A stretch of 64,000 nt of DNA from Lutibacter flavus (GCF_900188355.1 NZ_FZNX01000004.1:186001-250000); one strand, 5' to 3'. Shown: positions 17,411 to 26,486, counted from the stretch's first letter. Translations and numbers: made by a program. The notes: a model not told the origin generated them from the letters alone.

Positions 17411-18046
17411 TTATATATTTAAATAGTTATACAATCCCATTAAAACAGCCAATGCCATCGCTCTTATATTTTCAGGTTTCAAAAAGAAGTCTGCTTCATC
17501 AGAATTCGTAACAAACCCCACTTCAACAAGAATTGCATGACAAAAAGCAGAAGCCTCCCGCAGTACTTTAAAATTAGCAAATTTCACACCTCGTTTTTTA
17601 AAACCTAATTTACGAGTGCTTTCATTTAGTACAGATAATCCAAATGAAATAGACTGTTTAGTATTTAGATTGTCTGAATTATGCAGATAGACTTCAATTC
17701 CTTTTGAGGTATTTCGAGAGGCATTACAATGCAAGGACAAAAACACATCAGCTTTTATACCTTTAGTTAATCTACTTCTGTCAGAAAGTGAAATCAGCGT
17801 GTCTTTGTATCTGGTTAAATAGATATCCAATTGATTGTTAAAAATAGTTTTATTTAGTCTTAGAATTTCCAACGCAGTATCCAACACTACATCTTTTTCT
17901 TGGATTCCATTTATACCAATTGCACCTGAATCTTTTCCACCATGTCCAGGATCAATAACAATAACTTTTTTAGCTACATGATTCTGACCAAAAATGAGAC
18001 ACATTTTAAGCATCAAAATCCAAAAACTGACGTTTTTGAGCTTCAT
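17411..18046 (-). CDS. N-acetylmuramoyl-L-alanine amidase (Amidase_3), exported
   Basis: A 211-residue zinc amidase. A signal peptide ('MKLKNVSFWILMLKMCLIFG') precedes 'VIVIDPGHGG' (zinc His35), Glu50, 'SLHCNA' (His106) and the catalytic Glu175 in 'ILVEVGFVTN', the complete Amidase_3 set. I chose ATG 18046 over 18076 because it yields a normal signal peptide. The enzyme cleaves the peptide stem from muramic acid. In Bacteroidota conjugative elements such genes sit next to tra operons and probably open the cell wall for the mating channel. It is divergent from traE. Confidence 0.88.
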   Translation of the reverse strand: MKLKNVSFWILMLKMCLIFGQNHVAKKVIVIDPGHGGKDSGAIGINGIQEKDVVLDTALEILRLNKTIFNNQLDIYLTRYKDTLISLSDRSRLTKGIKADVFLSLHCNASRNTSKGIEVYLHNSDNLNTKQSISFGLSVLNESTRKLGFKKRGVKFANFKVLREASAFCHAILVEVGFVTNSDEADFFLKPENIRAMALAVLMGLYNYLNI

Positions 18047-18241
18047 CAACTTCCAAAATTTTAGACTTATCAACATAGTACTTTCTATTTTTCATACAAT
18101 TTGATGTCAATTCACATCAAAGAAATAGTATTTGATTTAAAATTTATTTTATTAACAAATTACTGATTATCAGCATTTTAAATTACAATATACACTATTT
18201 TTCAATTATAAAAATCAAACAAATTTTAAAGCTATTTAATT

Positions 18242-18529
18242 ATGAAAAAATCACATTATCTAACCAGTCTATTAATTCTTATCTCAACGTCACTTTTTGC
18301 ACAAATTGGAGGTATTGAAGATTCCGTAAATGATGTTTCCGACACTATCAGAGCTGTTTTTCCCATCATTTTAGGAGTCATTTTCTTAATAGGGTTCTTG
18401 TTTAATGCAGGACATTTCTTTGGTGAAAATGCAGATTTAAAAAAGGGGATTACTAGAGTACTGGTATTTGTCCTTATTGCTGGAGCAGTAGTAGGCATCT
18501 TCACTTATTTAATAGGTATCGTAGTCTAG
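18242..18529 (+). CDS. traE: TraE-like pilin (DUF4134, VirB2-like)
   Basis: A 95-residue protein with a cleavable signal ('LLILISTSLFAQ') and two hydrophobic helices ('AVFPIILGVIFLIGFLF', 'VLVFVLIAGAVVGIFTYLIG'), the plan of a VirB2-type pilin subunit and of CTnDOT TraE. It is first in the tra operon. traF follows after 37 bp. The divergent 195-bp region upstream (shared with the amidase) is very AT-rich and must hold the tra promoter, but I see no unambiguous box. Confidence 0.88.
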   Translation: MKKSHYLTSLLILISTSLFAQIGGIEDSVNDVSDTIRAVFPIILGVIFLIGFLFNAGHFFGENADLKKGITRVLVFVLIAGAVVGIFTYLIGIVV

Positions 18530-18566
18530 TCAATAAGCGATAGTAGGCAATTAAACATTAATAATT

Positions 18567-18851
18567 ATGAAGAAATTCGAAATCTATAAAAATATTAGAA
18601 AAAGTGCTGTGATTATGGGCTTGCCCATAGCGCTGTTTGCCCTGATGATAATTTGTGTTATTTGTTCATTGCTCATTATCATCTTTTCATTCAGTTTTAT
18701 AGTGATTATTTCTGTGTTTGTCATAAATGCAGGGTTATATATTGCCTTAACACATATTACGAAGCATCCAGAGTTACTTCACTTTCAAAAAGTATTTCCA
18801 CAGACCATTACTAATAAAAAATCAAGCCACTTACATTATGAAGAAAATTAA
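18567..18851 (+). CDS. traF: TraF-like conjugation protein (DUF4133, VirB3-like)
   Basis: A 94-residue protein with two closely packed membrane helices ('GLPIALFALMIICVICSLLI', 'FIVIISVFVINAGLYIALTH') after a basic N-terminus, matching TraF/DUF4133, the VirB3-like inner-membrane subunit of CTnDOT-type T4SS. It overlaps the start of traG by 14 nt, so expression is coupled, as expected for VirB3/VirB4 partners. Confidence 0.88.
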   Translation: MKKFEIYKNIRKSAVIMGLPIALFALMIICVICSLLIIIFSFSFIVIISVFVINAGLYIALTHITKHPELLHFQKVFPQTITNKKSSHLHYEEN

Positions 18852-21249
18852 TCTTTCTACATACCATCCAATTTTATCAGTCGATCAAAACCTGCTAATG
18901 GCTAGTAATGGGAATGTAGTGCTATGCTATAAAAGTCTTTTGCCTGAAGTGTATTCTCTTTCAGAAAAGGATTTTGATGATATTCACGGTTGTTGGTTTC
19001 AAGCTTTTAAATCCTTACCAACCGCTACAGTTATTCATAAACAGGACATTTATCAAAAAGGACACTATGAGGCAGATAAATTACCTGACAGTACTTTCCT
19101 GCAAAAAGCAACATACAATTATTTTAAAGGAAGAAACTATATAAAACACTGCTCTTATTTATATTTCATCCTTCCGAAAAACAAAGCTTTAAATGCGTCT
19201 AAGTTTACCAATCCATTTAGAAAGGTAGAAAAAGGAATTCATCAGCAATTAGATCATACGATTAAAGAATTTATAACTTCGATTACCGATGCTGTATCCT
19301 ATATCAATAATTCTAGAAGGATGTCTCTAACACCATTAAATGAAAGCGAAATTTTAGCATTAACCGAAAGCTATTTCAATGGATTTAATGAAGGCTTTGA
19401 TACCGATATTGAGTTAAATAAAAATGAAATAACCATTGGTGAAAATCATTTTGATGTATTGGCAGTGAACAGTGAACTTTGTTTTGGAGATGTAGTTCAA
19501 AGCAGCAAAATCAATGATAAATTTACCTCCGATGATTTTGTGTTTCATCAAGGATTTATCGATGATTTGGGTTTAAGTTTAGATGAAAATCATATCGTTA
19601 ATCAAATCATTTATTTAGATGACAAGCATAAATGGAGAAAGCTACTGGAAAAGAAAATTGAAGCCTTGAATAAAAGCTCCAATTTTGGAACTCAGAATAA
19701 AGTTATATTAAAAAAGATTGAAGCTATTGTAGCTAAAATCAATGAAGACGATGCTTCCAGAATTATTCGAGGACATCTAAACATCATCTTCTGGACTCGG
19801 GAAGCCCGAGAGCTAGGTGTTATTGCTTCTAAGATAAAAGCAGCGTTCAAGGAATTAGACATTGTACCTTATTATCCAAAAGGAGAAGAGCGAAAAAACT
19901 TCTTTTTAAACTCTTATTGCTCTTTTGCATCAAATTTTTCTAATGAAGATTTGTATGTAACTGATTTAAAACAAGCACTTTGTTTATACATCAACAATAC
20001 GAATTATCAGTCAGATGACACGGGAATCATCTTTAATGATCGTCAGCATACCATACCAGTATTGAAGGATGTTTGGGATGAAAAAAAGAAAAGAATCAAG
20101 GCACGGAACTTTGCCATTTTTGCGCCAACGGGAGAAGGAAAATCATTTTTAGCCAATAATATTTTAAGACAGTATTTTGAACAAAACGTCCGGCTGGTTA
20201 TTATTGACTTAGGAGGTTCTTATTCGAAGTTCGCCAAGCTCTATCCAAAAGATCATATCATACTCCGGTACGAGCAAGGAAAGAACTTAGGAATCAATCC
20301 ATTTTATATTTCTAAAGAAAGTGATTTAACACCAGAACGCTTAGAAGATCTTTCTATTTTTATATTGGAATTGTTAGCATCTGGAAAAAAAGCAACCAAA
20401 GCAGAAGAAGTTGCCATCAAAAAAGTACTTCTTTATTATTATAAATACATTCGAAATAATCATTCTCTGGCAAGTTTGTACCAGTTTATAGATGACAGAA
20501 AAGACACCTTAATTCAAGAGCTTAATATTCAGGAAAACTATTTTAGTGTCTATAACTTCTTACACATTCTTTCAGAATATGTTGGGGATGGTTTGTATAG
20601 CTTTTTATTCAACACAAGCGAAGATCAAACCTATAAGATTGAAGATAAGCGATTGATTGTATTTGAACTCGATGAAGTAAAAGACAATAAGGAAATCTTA
20701 TCGGTGATGTTGAAGCTGATTAAATCAGCCATTCAACGTACTATTTGGCGTAATCGTTCAGAAAAAGGAATCATTCTGTTTGATGAGTTTGCCAAACAAC
20801 TCAAATTCGAAAATGTATTGGAAAGTGTTGAGTTTTATTACCAAGCCATTCGAAAACAAAATGGAGCTATTGGAATTATCTTGCAATCAATAAATCAACT
20901 GCCAGTCAATGCTACATCGGCAAGTATTCTTGAAAACACACAAGTGGTGTATAGTCTTAGAAATGAAAAAGGCTATGAGGAATTAAAAAACAGGCTTAAC
21001 CTGTCTAGCCACGATTTAAACCAATTAAAATCCATTCGCAATAATTTTACAGGCGCAAGAAAGTACACTGAAATCTTTATCAAAATAGGGAAAGTAAGCA
21101 ATATTTTTAGGTTAGAAGTTCCAAAGGAAGTCTATGCAGCTTATCTGACAGATGGTAAAGAAAGTGACGCTATAATGTCGATTTATAAAAAGACAAACAA
21201 TATGGAAAAGGCTCTTGACATATTTGTCAAACAACAACTATCAAATTAA
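18838..21249 (+). CDS. traG: TraG-family conjugative transfer ATPase (VirB4-like)
   Basis: An 803-residue ATPase that powers T4SS assembly. The N-terminal ~400 residues interact with channel proteins in this family. The C-terminal motor has Walker A 'PTGEGKS' (430-436) and Walker B 'IILFDEFAK' (Asp649-Glu650), followed by 'QNGAIGIILQSINQLP'. Length fits intact TraG proteins. The frame is uninterrupted, so this part of the element has not decayed. It overlaps traF; traI follows after 21 bp. Confidence 0.93.
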   Translation: MKKINLSTYHPILSVDQNLLMASNGNVVLCYKSLLPEVYSLSEKDFDDIHGCWFQAFKSLPTATVIHKQDIYQKGHYEADKLPDSTFLQKATYNYFKGRNYIKHCSYLYFILPKNKALNASKFTNPFRKVEKGIHQQLDHTIKEFITSITDAVSYINNSRRMSLTPLNESEILALTESYFNGFNEGFDTDIELNKNEITIGENHFDVLAVNSELCFGDVVQSSKINDKFTSDDFVFHQGFIDDLGLSLDENHIVNQIIYLDDKHKWRKLLEKKIEALNKSSNFGTQNKVILKKIEAIVAKINEDDASRIIRGHLNIIFWTREARELGVIASKIKAAFKELDIVPYYPKGEERKNFFLNSYCSFASNFSNEDLYVTDLKQALCLYINNTNYQSDDTGIIFNDRQHTIPVLKDVWDEKKKRIKARNFAIFAPTGEGKSFLANNILRQYFEQNVRLVIIDLGGSYSKFAKLYPKDHIILRYEQGKNLGINPFYISKESDLTPERLEDLSIFILELLASGKKATKAEEVAIKKVLLYYYKYIRNNHSLASLYQFIDDRKDTLIQELNIQENYFSVYNFLHILSEYVGDGLYSFLFNTSEDQTYKIEDKRLIVFELDEVKDNKEILSVMLKLIKSAIQRTIWRNRSEKGIILFDEFAKQLKFENVLESVEFYYQAIRKQNGAIGIILQSINQLPVNATSASILENTQVVYSLRNEKGYEELKNRLNLSSHDLNQLKSIRNNFTGARKYTEIFIKIGKVSNIFRLEVPKEVYAAYLTDGKESDAIMSIYKKTNNMEKALDIFVKQQLSN

Positions 21250-21270
21250 TAACCAATAAAACTTAAGTAT

Positions 21271-21852
21271 ATGAAAACCACAATTAGAAAACTATTTTTA
21301 TCCGGAATACTGCTCATATTTGTGAGTGCTACCAGCACCGGCCAGGGGATGCCTGTTTATGATAATACGAATTTTATCAGTCTAGCAAAATCATTGATAG
21401 AATCGGCAAAGCAGACTTCTCAATTATTAAAAACAGTTCAGTTTTTAAAACAGCAAAAAGAGAATATTGAAAAAGTAAATAATGTGATACGGCAATTAAA
21501 AGCTGTGCGAGAAATGGCAAAAAACAACCAACGATTGTTTGATGTGGTACAAAGTGATTTGAGGCAAATTTTAAATTCACCCTATATAAAACAAGATGAA
21601 GTCAATCGCATATCAAAATCCTTTAATGCCATTATAGAAAATTCTTTGGAAGGTTTGGATTATATCGACCAGATATTATCCAGTAATAACCTTAAAATGA
21701 CGGATGCAGAGCGCGCTGAAGTACTTAAAGAAAAGGAATTACAATCCAAAGAAATGGTAGCGGAAATTGAGGCCAAAACCAAACGCTATCGAGAAATTAT
21801 TGCTTTTAGAGAACTACAAGCCAAAATTAATGAAAGAGAAACTTCCTATTAA
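21271..21852 (+). CDS. traI: TraI-like periplasmic conjugation protein (DUF4141, VirB5-like)
   Basis: A 193-residue exported protein with signal sequence ('LFLSGILLIFVSATSTGQ') and a mostly helical coiled-coil body ('SLIESAKQTSQLLKTVQFLK', 'VLKEKELQSKEMVAEIEAKT'). Its position between traG and traJ and its helical build match CTnDOT TraI. A pilus-tip or VirB5-like role is inferred from position. Confidence 0.8.
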   Translation: MKTTIRKLFLSGILLIFVSATSTGQGMPVYDNTNFISLAKSLIESAKQTSQLLKTVQFLKQQKENIEKVNNVIRQLKAVREMAKNNQRLFDVVQSDLRQILNSPYIKQDEVNRISKSFNAIIENSLEGLDYIDQILSSNNLKMTDAERAEVLKEKELQSKEMVAEIEAKTKRYREIIAFRELQAKINERETSY

Positions 21853-21869
21853 AAACAATACATTAAACA

Positions 21870-22700
21870 ATGATACTTAGCATAGGATTAGAATATATAG
21901 ACACCATTTTTACCACCATTAAAAGTAGTGATTTCTCACAGTACACCATAACTGGAATGAAAACATTAGCGATATTATTTTTTCTGATAAATATTTTAAA
22001 AAAGTACAATGAAGGAGTTGCAAGTAATGAAGGTTATACGTGGGGTTTAACACCTTCTGAGCTGGCAAAGAATTTTGCAGTGATCATATTGGTCATTTTC
22101 TCTACACAAGTATTGGGAGTATTCGATAGCATACTAGTGGCTATAGAATCACAATATAGAGATACAGCTCCAGCACTCCTTCCATTACAATTACAAGACA
22201 TCGATTTAGAGCAGGAGGTAGGCGCATTGGAAGCAGCTAAAAAAGCAATGGCAATGTTGTATGAAGCACTAGTAACACCCTTGTATGGACTGAAAATAAT
22301 ATCTTTTATAATTGCTATGTTTTTATGGTTGTTGGATTTGTTTATTTATCCACTATTCTTGGCAGAGCGTTTCTTTTTATTAGGAATTATGCAAGCCTTT
22401 TTCCCACTGGTAATCAGTTTAGCGGTCTTTGAAAAGTTTCGAACCCTGGCCTATAACTTTTTTAAACTCTATGCAGGAGTGTATATGTTAGTACCAGCAT
22501 TTTTTCTGGTAAATGTTTTTGTCAATAATCTTTATACAGAAATCAACACCAATTTTTGGAGCAGTTTATTTGGAACAGATTGGGGCAGTCATTTGTTTGC
22601 ACCCTTGTTACAGTTGGGTTCTATTGGATTTATTGTGCTATTGAAATTCAAATTGTATCGAAAGGCTACCACATTTACATTTAAACTCTTTACTGCTTAA
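21870..22700 (+). CDS. traJ: TraJ-like inner-membrane conjugation protein (VirB6-like)
   Basis: A 276-residue polytopic membrane protein with about six helices ('MKTLAILFFLINILKKY', 'NFAVIILVIFSTQVLGVF', 'IISFIIAMFLWLLDLFIYPL', 'GIMQAFFPLVISLAVF', 'VYMLVPAFFLVNVFVNNLY', 'LLQLGSIGFIVLLKF'). Order and topology fit TraJ, the VirB6-like channel subunit. Confidence 0.87.
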   Translation: MILSIGLEYIDTIFTTIKSSDFSQYTITGMKTLAILFFLINILKKYNEGVASNEGYTWGLTPSELAKNFAVIILVIFSTQVLGVFDSILVAIESQYRDTAPALLPLQLQDIDLEQEVGALEAAKKAMAMLYEALVTPLYGLKIISFIIAMFLWLLDLFIYPLFLAERFFLLGIMQAFFPLVISLAVFEKFRTLAYNFFKLYAGVYMLVPAFFLVNVFVNNLYTEINTNFWSSLFGTDWGSHLFAPLLQLGSIGFIVLLKFKLYRKATTFTFKLFTA

Positions 22701-22722
22701 GACAGATTTAATAAAAGAAATT

Positions 22723-23349
22723 ATGAAAACACCCTATAAAAATATCTACCAAGTGCTAAAGTTAAATCGATTCATTGTACTGGCTGTTATTATTGGAGCA
22801 ACCGCTACAAGTATGGTATCGGTAATCTCAGTGATCAAATTGTATAAAGAAACGGTTAATAATGCTTTTGTAGTAGGCACAGATGGAAGTGCAATTCCAA
22901 TAAAATTGGTTTCACAAAAAGAAAATTTAGAAGTTGAAGTTTTGTCACATCTAGAACTTTTTCATCGTTATTTCTATCATATTGATGCCAGTAATTATGA
23001 AAAGCATTTGGAGAAAGCCTTATGGCTTGGGAATAGTTCAATCGATAACTTGTACAAACAAAAAAAGGCAGAGGGAGTTTACAATCGTTTGATTCAATAT
23101 TCTTTGGTACAGAAAGTCAAAGAAATTACTTCCAAAATTGACTTACAAAAAGAACCCTATCAGTTTGAAACCACTACTGTATTTGAAATTAATCGAGGAT
23201 CAATAATTGACATGTATGAATTAACAACTACAGGGAACATCATTCAGGTTGATCGGAATTTTCCAAACAACACTCACGGATTGTTGATTACCAATTTTTT
23301 CGAAAATAAACTTAAAAAGATAGAAAACTATGAAAGTGGAAAAGAATAA
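22723..23349 (+). CDS. traK: TraK-like conjugation protein (VirB8-like)
   Basis: A 208-residue protein with one N-terminal membrane helix ('IVLAVIIGATATSMVSVISV') and a periplasmic domain, starting 'MKTPYKNIYQVLKLNRFIVL', which I recognise as TraK of CTnDOT-type systems. The family is VirB8-like and nucleates the inner-membrane complex. It overlaps traM by 20 nt. Confidence 0.88.
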   Translation: MKTPYKNIYQVLKLNRFIVLAVIIGATATSMVSVISVIKLYKETVNNAFVVGTDGSAIPIKLVSQKENLEVEVLSHLELFHRYFYHIDASNYEKHLEKALWLGNSSIDNLYKQKKAEGVYNRLIQYSLVQKVKEITSKIDLQKEPYQFETTTVFEINRGSIIDMYELTTTGNIIQVDRNFPNNTHGLLITNFFENKLKKIENYESGKE

Positions 23350-24265
23350 AATTGTGTTTGTAGCGATTATTTTATGTGTCGTACTTTTTATAGGTTCTTA
23401 TGCCGTTATAAAATTTTCAGAAGATGAAGAGCCTACTATTGAAAACAATCAAATTCCAATACCAACATTAAAAGATGAGCAAAAGGAGTATGATTCAAAA
23501 TTAGAAGCGCTAAATGATTTAAAAGAAACAAGGCAAATCAATGCACCAAGTATGTATGATGAGCGACTTTTGGATTCTATGGGTGTTTTTGATTCTGATT
23601 TATTAACCAAAGAAAAGATGCGTTTGGTAGATAGTATTTACAACCAGGGTAGAATCAGTTATTCAGATAGAAGTTATCGTAAACCTGAAATCAGCAATCC
23701 AATAAAAGAGATTCAAATAGATACGATTGAAACTATAAAAACAAACAAAACGATCCATATCAAACAATTAGCTTTGGAGCATCAATTATTTTTTGCTTCA
23801 GTTCCAAAAAAAGAAGAAGTGCCCATGATTGCACCAACTGATTCCAATATTTATGTAACAGTCGATGGCGCTCAAACCGTAAAGAAAAATTACCGTTTGA
23901 AAATGCGCCTTTTAAATGATGCTTTGATAGGAGGTAGGATTATTCCAGAAAATACAAACATTTATGGTTTTGTGAGTTTTAAACCCAATCGAGTGATAAT
24001 AGCCATTACTAATATTAACCACCGTCCAATTCTTCTAAAAGCCTTTGACCTGCAAGATGGAAATGAAGGAATCTATATCGAAAATAGTTTTCAAGCTGAA
24101 GCGAGGCAGGAAGTTGTTGGAGATATTGTAGATGATATTAATATTGCTGGAGTACCACAAGTAAGTGGGGTCAAAAAAATATTCCAACGAACTAACAAAA
24201 ATGTAAAAGTGACTATTTCGGATAATTATAAACTAATCTTAAAGCCACTAAAAGAAACTTACTAA
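23330..24265 (+). CDS. traM: TraM-like conjugation protein (VirB10-like)
   Basis: A 311-residue protein with one N-terminal membrane helix ('IVFVAIILCVVLFIGSYAVI'), a charged linker, and a C-terminal beta-rich domain containing 'LRMRLLNDALIGGRIIPENT' and 'IYGFVSFKPNRVIIAI', hallmarks of TraM/VirB10-like proteins spanning the periplasm. traL, which precedes traM in CTnDOT, is absent, and traK and traM overlap, so the gap is ancestral in this element or an old deletion. Confidence 0.88.
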   Translation: MKVEKNKIVFVAIILCVVLFIGSYAVIKFSEDEEPTIENNQIPIPTLKDEQKEYDSKLEALNDLKETRQINAPSMYDERLLDSMGVFDSDLLTKEKMRLVDSIYNQGRISYSDRSYRKPEISNPIKEIQIDTIETIKTNKTIHIKQLALEHQLFFASVPKKEEVPMIAPTDSNIYVTVDGAQTVKKNYRLKMRLLNDALIGGRIIPENTNIYGFVSFKPNRVIIAITNINHRPILLKAFDLQDGNEGIYIENSFQAEARQEVVGDIVDDINIAGVPQVSGVKKIFQRTNKNVKVTISDNYKLILKPLKETY

Positions 24266-24276
24266 AACCTATTCTT

Positions 24277-25095
24277 ATGAAAAGACATCTATCAACACTT
24301 CTATTGTTATTTTCACTAGCATCAGTTGCACAATTAAAACAGCAGTCACCATATAAATTAGATACCATTTTCGCAAATGAAGAGAAAAGTGTGGCGTTGT
24401 TTTTCCCAAATCCAATTCGACAAGCAATCACTGGGGCTGAACATTTTGTATTTAATTACAATCGTGAAAAGCTGCAATATTTTGGATTATTACAAGCCAC
24501 ACCAGGAGCTGAAAGTAATTTGCTTACAATTACAGAAAATGGACAGGTGTATAGTTATATTTTAAAATATAAAAAACAATTAAAAAAAATAAACTATTTT
24601 ATTTCAGAAAAAGAAAGTGTAGGTAATGAAAAACCTATAAAAATAGCAGTAAAAAAACAAAAACAGATAATTAATAAACAAGGAGTCAAAATATCTCAAT
24701 ACCTAAAATTTAGTGAATATCTATTAAGTTCAACATTAAAAAATATTGCTACAAAGTGTAAAAAAGGAGTAAAAGTACGGTTACAAAAAATAGCATACAA
24801 CGCTTCTGAAGTCTACTTGGTTATTGAAATAAGAAATAATTCTAAGATTGATTTTGAAATTGACTATTTGAATGTTTATAGAACCAATGGTAATAAAAAG
24901 AAAAAAGCATCCTATCAAAGTTTACGACTAAAAGAAATATATAAACATAAAATGCCAAGTATTATTTACAAAGGACAGCGTCGTAAATTTGTTTATGTTC
25001 TACCAAAATTTGTTTTAGGAGATAATGAAAAATTACAAATTGAATTACAAGAACTGAAGGGGAGTAGACGTGTGGTTTTAGAAACTAAAAATTAA
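24277..25095 (+). CDS. traN: TraN-like conjugation protein (DUF4138, VirB9-like)
   Basis: A 272-residue exported protein: signal 'LSTLLLLFSLASVAQ', then 'LDTIFANEEKSVALFFPNPI' and 'GAEHFVFNYNREK', the N-terminal signature of TraN/DUF4138. The C-terminal domain ('VYLVIEIRNNSKIDFEIDYL', 'PSIIYKGQRRKFVYVLPKF') is also complete. It is the last gene of the tra operon. Its stop codon overlaps the stop of a minus-strand integrase fragment, so everything that should follow (traO onward) was cut off here. Confidence 0.9.
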   Translation: MKRHLSTLLLLFSLASVAQLKQQSPYKLDTIFANEEKSVALFFPNPIRQAITGAEHFVFNYNREKLQYFGLLQATPGAESNLLTITENGQVYSYILKYKKQLKKINYFISEKESVGNEKPIKIAVKKQKQIINKQGVKISQYLKFSEYLLSSTLKNIATKCKKGVKVRLQKIAYNASEVYLVIEIRNNSKIDFEIDYLNVYRTNGNKKKKASYQSLRLKEIYKHKMPSIIYKGQRRKFVYVLPKFVLGDNEKLQIELQELKGSRRVVLETKN

Positions 25096-25247
25096 TTCCC
25101 GACTATTTCATTAGCTTCATTTAAATTATTATTGAAGTTAAGTTTATCTCGTAAAACCTTCATATCGTCTTTAACCTTTCTATCTAAAATTTTGGCATAA
25201 TGTTGTGTAGTTCGTAAAGATATATGACCAAGCATTTTGCTTACAGA
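25092..25247 (-). pseudogene. C-terminal remnant of a tyrosine-family integrase
   Basis: Read on the minus strand, 51 codons encode 'SVSKMLGHISLRTTQHYAKI' followed by 'LDRKVKDDMKVLRDKL' and end in TAA (25092-25094). This is the C-terminal catalytic segment of a Bacteroidota tyrosine recombinase: 'LGHxxxxTTxxYA' holds the catalytic His and the nucleophile Tyr. An in-frame TAG lies at 25248-25250 and the R-H-R part is gone, so it is dead. It is probably what is left of the element's own integrase. Confidence 0.88.
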
Positions 25248-25249
25248 CT

Positions 25250-25760
25250 AAATAGGAACACTATTTGTAAGTGAAACTGTGGTTGCAAAAAAGTATTGGT
25301 CGTTAATGATTTGGCTTAATAAGCATCGATGGATTTTGCATGTGCTCGTTTTATTTCATACTCCTTATTTAAATCTACAGAGATAGCAGCCTTCTTCTTT
25401 TTAGAATCGTAATTTCTAACTTGTTTACCATCTTCAATTTCACCTAAAGGGAACTCGTCAACATGTATTATATCTGATAAGGAGTGTTTTTGAATATCTT
25501 ACATTTCTTTTCTAAGTTTTATATGAAGTATTAAGCACATCTAACCTTGGTGAATATCAAATCGTTTTCATATTTGAATGTTTGACAGACTCTTTTCCTA
25601 TACTCATTTTAAAACAACATAAAATGTATTTGCAACTTGAATTTTACTTTATAAAACAAGGTGCTTACAGTGGGTCTCTCTACATGTTATTAGGGATAAT
25701 AATGATAGCTGTAACCTATCTTTCACAAACTTTTGAAAGTTCACACATCTTGCAAGTAAA
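25250..25760 (-). pseudogene. Degenerate IS1595-family transposase
   Basis: The minus strand, pieced together across frames and stop codons, reads as an IS1595-type DDE transposase: 'TLFYKVKFKLQIHFMLF', then 'RFDIHQG', then 'IIHVDEFPLGEIEDGKQVRN' and 'YDSKKKKAAISVDL', with 'SIDAY*AKSLTTN' after an internal stop. 'HVDEF..GxxExGKxxRxYDxKKKKA' is the IS1595 catalytic block. No terminal inverted repeats were identified. Other ORFs in 25.5-25.8 kb are shadows of this remnant. The rest of the 25.1-25.97 kb gap holds nothing else I can recognise. Confidence 0.8.
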
Positions 25761-25972
25761 GAGGTCTTACATTTTTATTATTACCAAATGAGTTTTGACC
25801 GTTTCATCATCTAGCAGTTTTTGTAAAAAATTAATAATCTATTTCAAAAGAGGAATAATTACATCTTGAAAATATTACCGCAAACGCTTGATTATCTGAC
25901 GTGTATGTTTTTTAAATAAGCGGTTGTAATCTAACTTTAACAACTTTTTAATAAAAAACAATATTATTTGTC

Positions 25973-25980
25973 TATATTTG
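25973..25980 (+). promoter_or_regulatory. TAnnTTTG box just before the HYC_CC_PP gene
   Basis: TATATTTG ends 9 nt before the ATG at 25990. If transcription starts 4-6 nt past the box, the leader is only a few nucleotides. No clear TTTG -33 box is present. Confidence 0.5.
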
Positions 25981-25989
25981 TACCTCGAA

Positions 25990-26412
25990 ATGAAACAGAT
26001 TTTCAACAAAATATTAGCAATTTTAATGTCATTCGTGGTCCTTTTTTCCACAATGTCATTTACTATAAGTGAGCACTACTGTGGTGGTGACTTAGTGAAT
26101 ACAGCTATGTTTTTTGAAGCTGATTCTTGTGAAATGGATATGGAAATGGACATGCCATCATCTACAGAAGATTGTAATTTCGAAAAAGAAGATTGTTGTA
26201 AAGATATAAATAAGATTGTTGAAGGTCAAAATGAGTTGAATATTCAAGTTGTTAATTTAGACTTTGAGCAACAATTATTTATTGCTTCTTTTATTTATTC
26301 TTATATTAACTTATTTGAAGGATTAGACAAAAATGTTGTTCCTTTTAAAAATTATTCACCTCCACTTATTGTCACGGACATCCAAGTTCTTGACCAAGTA
26401 TTTTTAATTTGA
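25990..26412 (+). CDS. HYC_CC_PP-type small exported protein, first gene of a Cus-like operon
   Basis: A 140-residue exported protein with signal segment ('ILAILMSFVVLFSTMSFTIS'), then 'EHYCGGD' (Cys31), an acidic Met-rich stretch 'SCEMDMEMDMPSS', 'EDCCKD' (Cys69-Cys70) and near the end 'NYSPPLI'. These HYC, CC and PP marks define a Bacteroidota family of unknown function that I know from the neighbourhood of metal efflux genes. I chose ATG 25990, because the upstream in-frame TTG lies inside the promoter box. Cys and Met content suggests Cu/Ag or Hg binding. A hairpin with a GAAA loop separates it from the RND pump gene. Confidence 0.8.
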   Translation: MKQIFNKILAILMSFVVLFSTMSFTISEHYCGGDLVNTAMFFEADSCEMDMEMDMPSSTEDCNFEKEDCCKDINKIVEGQNELNIQVVNLDFEQQLFIASFIYSYINLFEGLDKNVVPFKNYSPPLIVTDIQVLDQVFLI

Positions 26413-26462
26413 TTATATAGTATTGAGTTTTAGCAAATTTTTATTTGTTAAGGCATAGTTGT

Positions 26463-26486
26463 GTTTAAATCAGAAATGATTTAAAC
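26463..26486 (+). promoter_or_regulatory. Hairpin with GAAA tetraloop upstream of the RND pump gene
   Basis: GTTTAAATCA (26463-26472), GAAA, TGATTTAAAC (26477-26486): a perfect 10-bp stem closed by a GNRA loop, without a T run. It lies 72 nt before the pump ATG. It could be a processing site, an mRNA stabiliser or an attenuator between the two genes. Confidence 0.5.

Larger units (their letters stand above)
9169..25247. mobile_element. Decayed integrative conjugative element (CTnDOT-type) with defence cargo
   Basis: An RteC homologue, an excisionase-like HTH protein, ICE-type accessory proteins and an amidase precede a tra operon in CTnDOT order (traE, F, G, I, J, K, M, N). The operon stops after traN, and only the last ~50 codons of a tyrosine integrase remain beyond it. 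traA-D, traL, traO-Q, relaxase (mob) and VirD4-type coupling genes are not in the window. The element looks immobile unless helped in trans. The left boundary is placed at rteC by inference; no att repeats were identified. The cargo operon at 11832-17263 occupies a typical accessory slot. Confidence 0.7.

Noticed and set aside
25582..25791. 69-codon open frame on the + strand after the integrase remnant
   Set aside because: It lies antisense to the degenerate IS1595 transposase reading and has no family resemblance; a chance frame.
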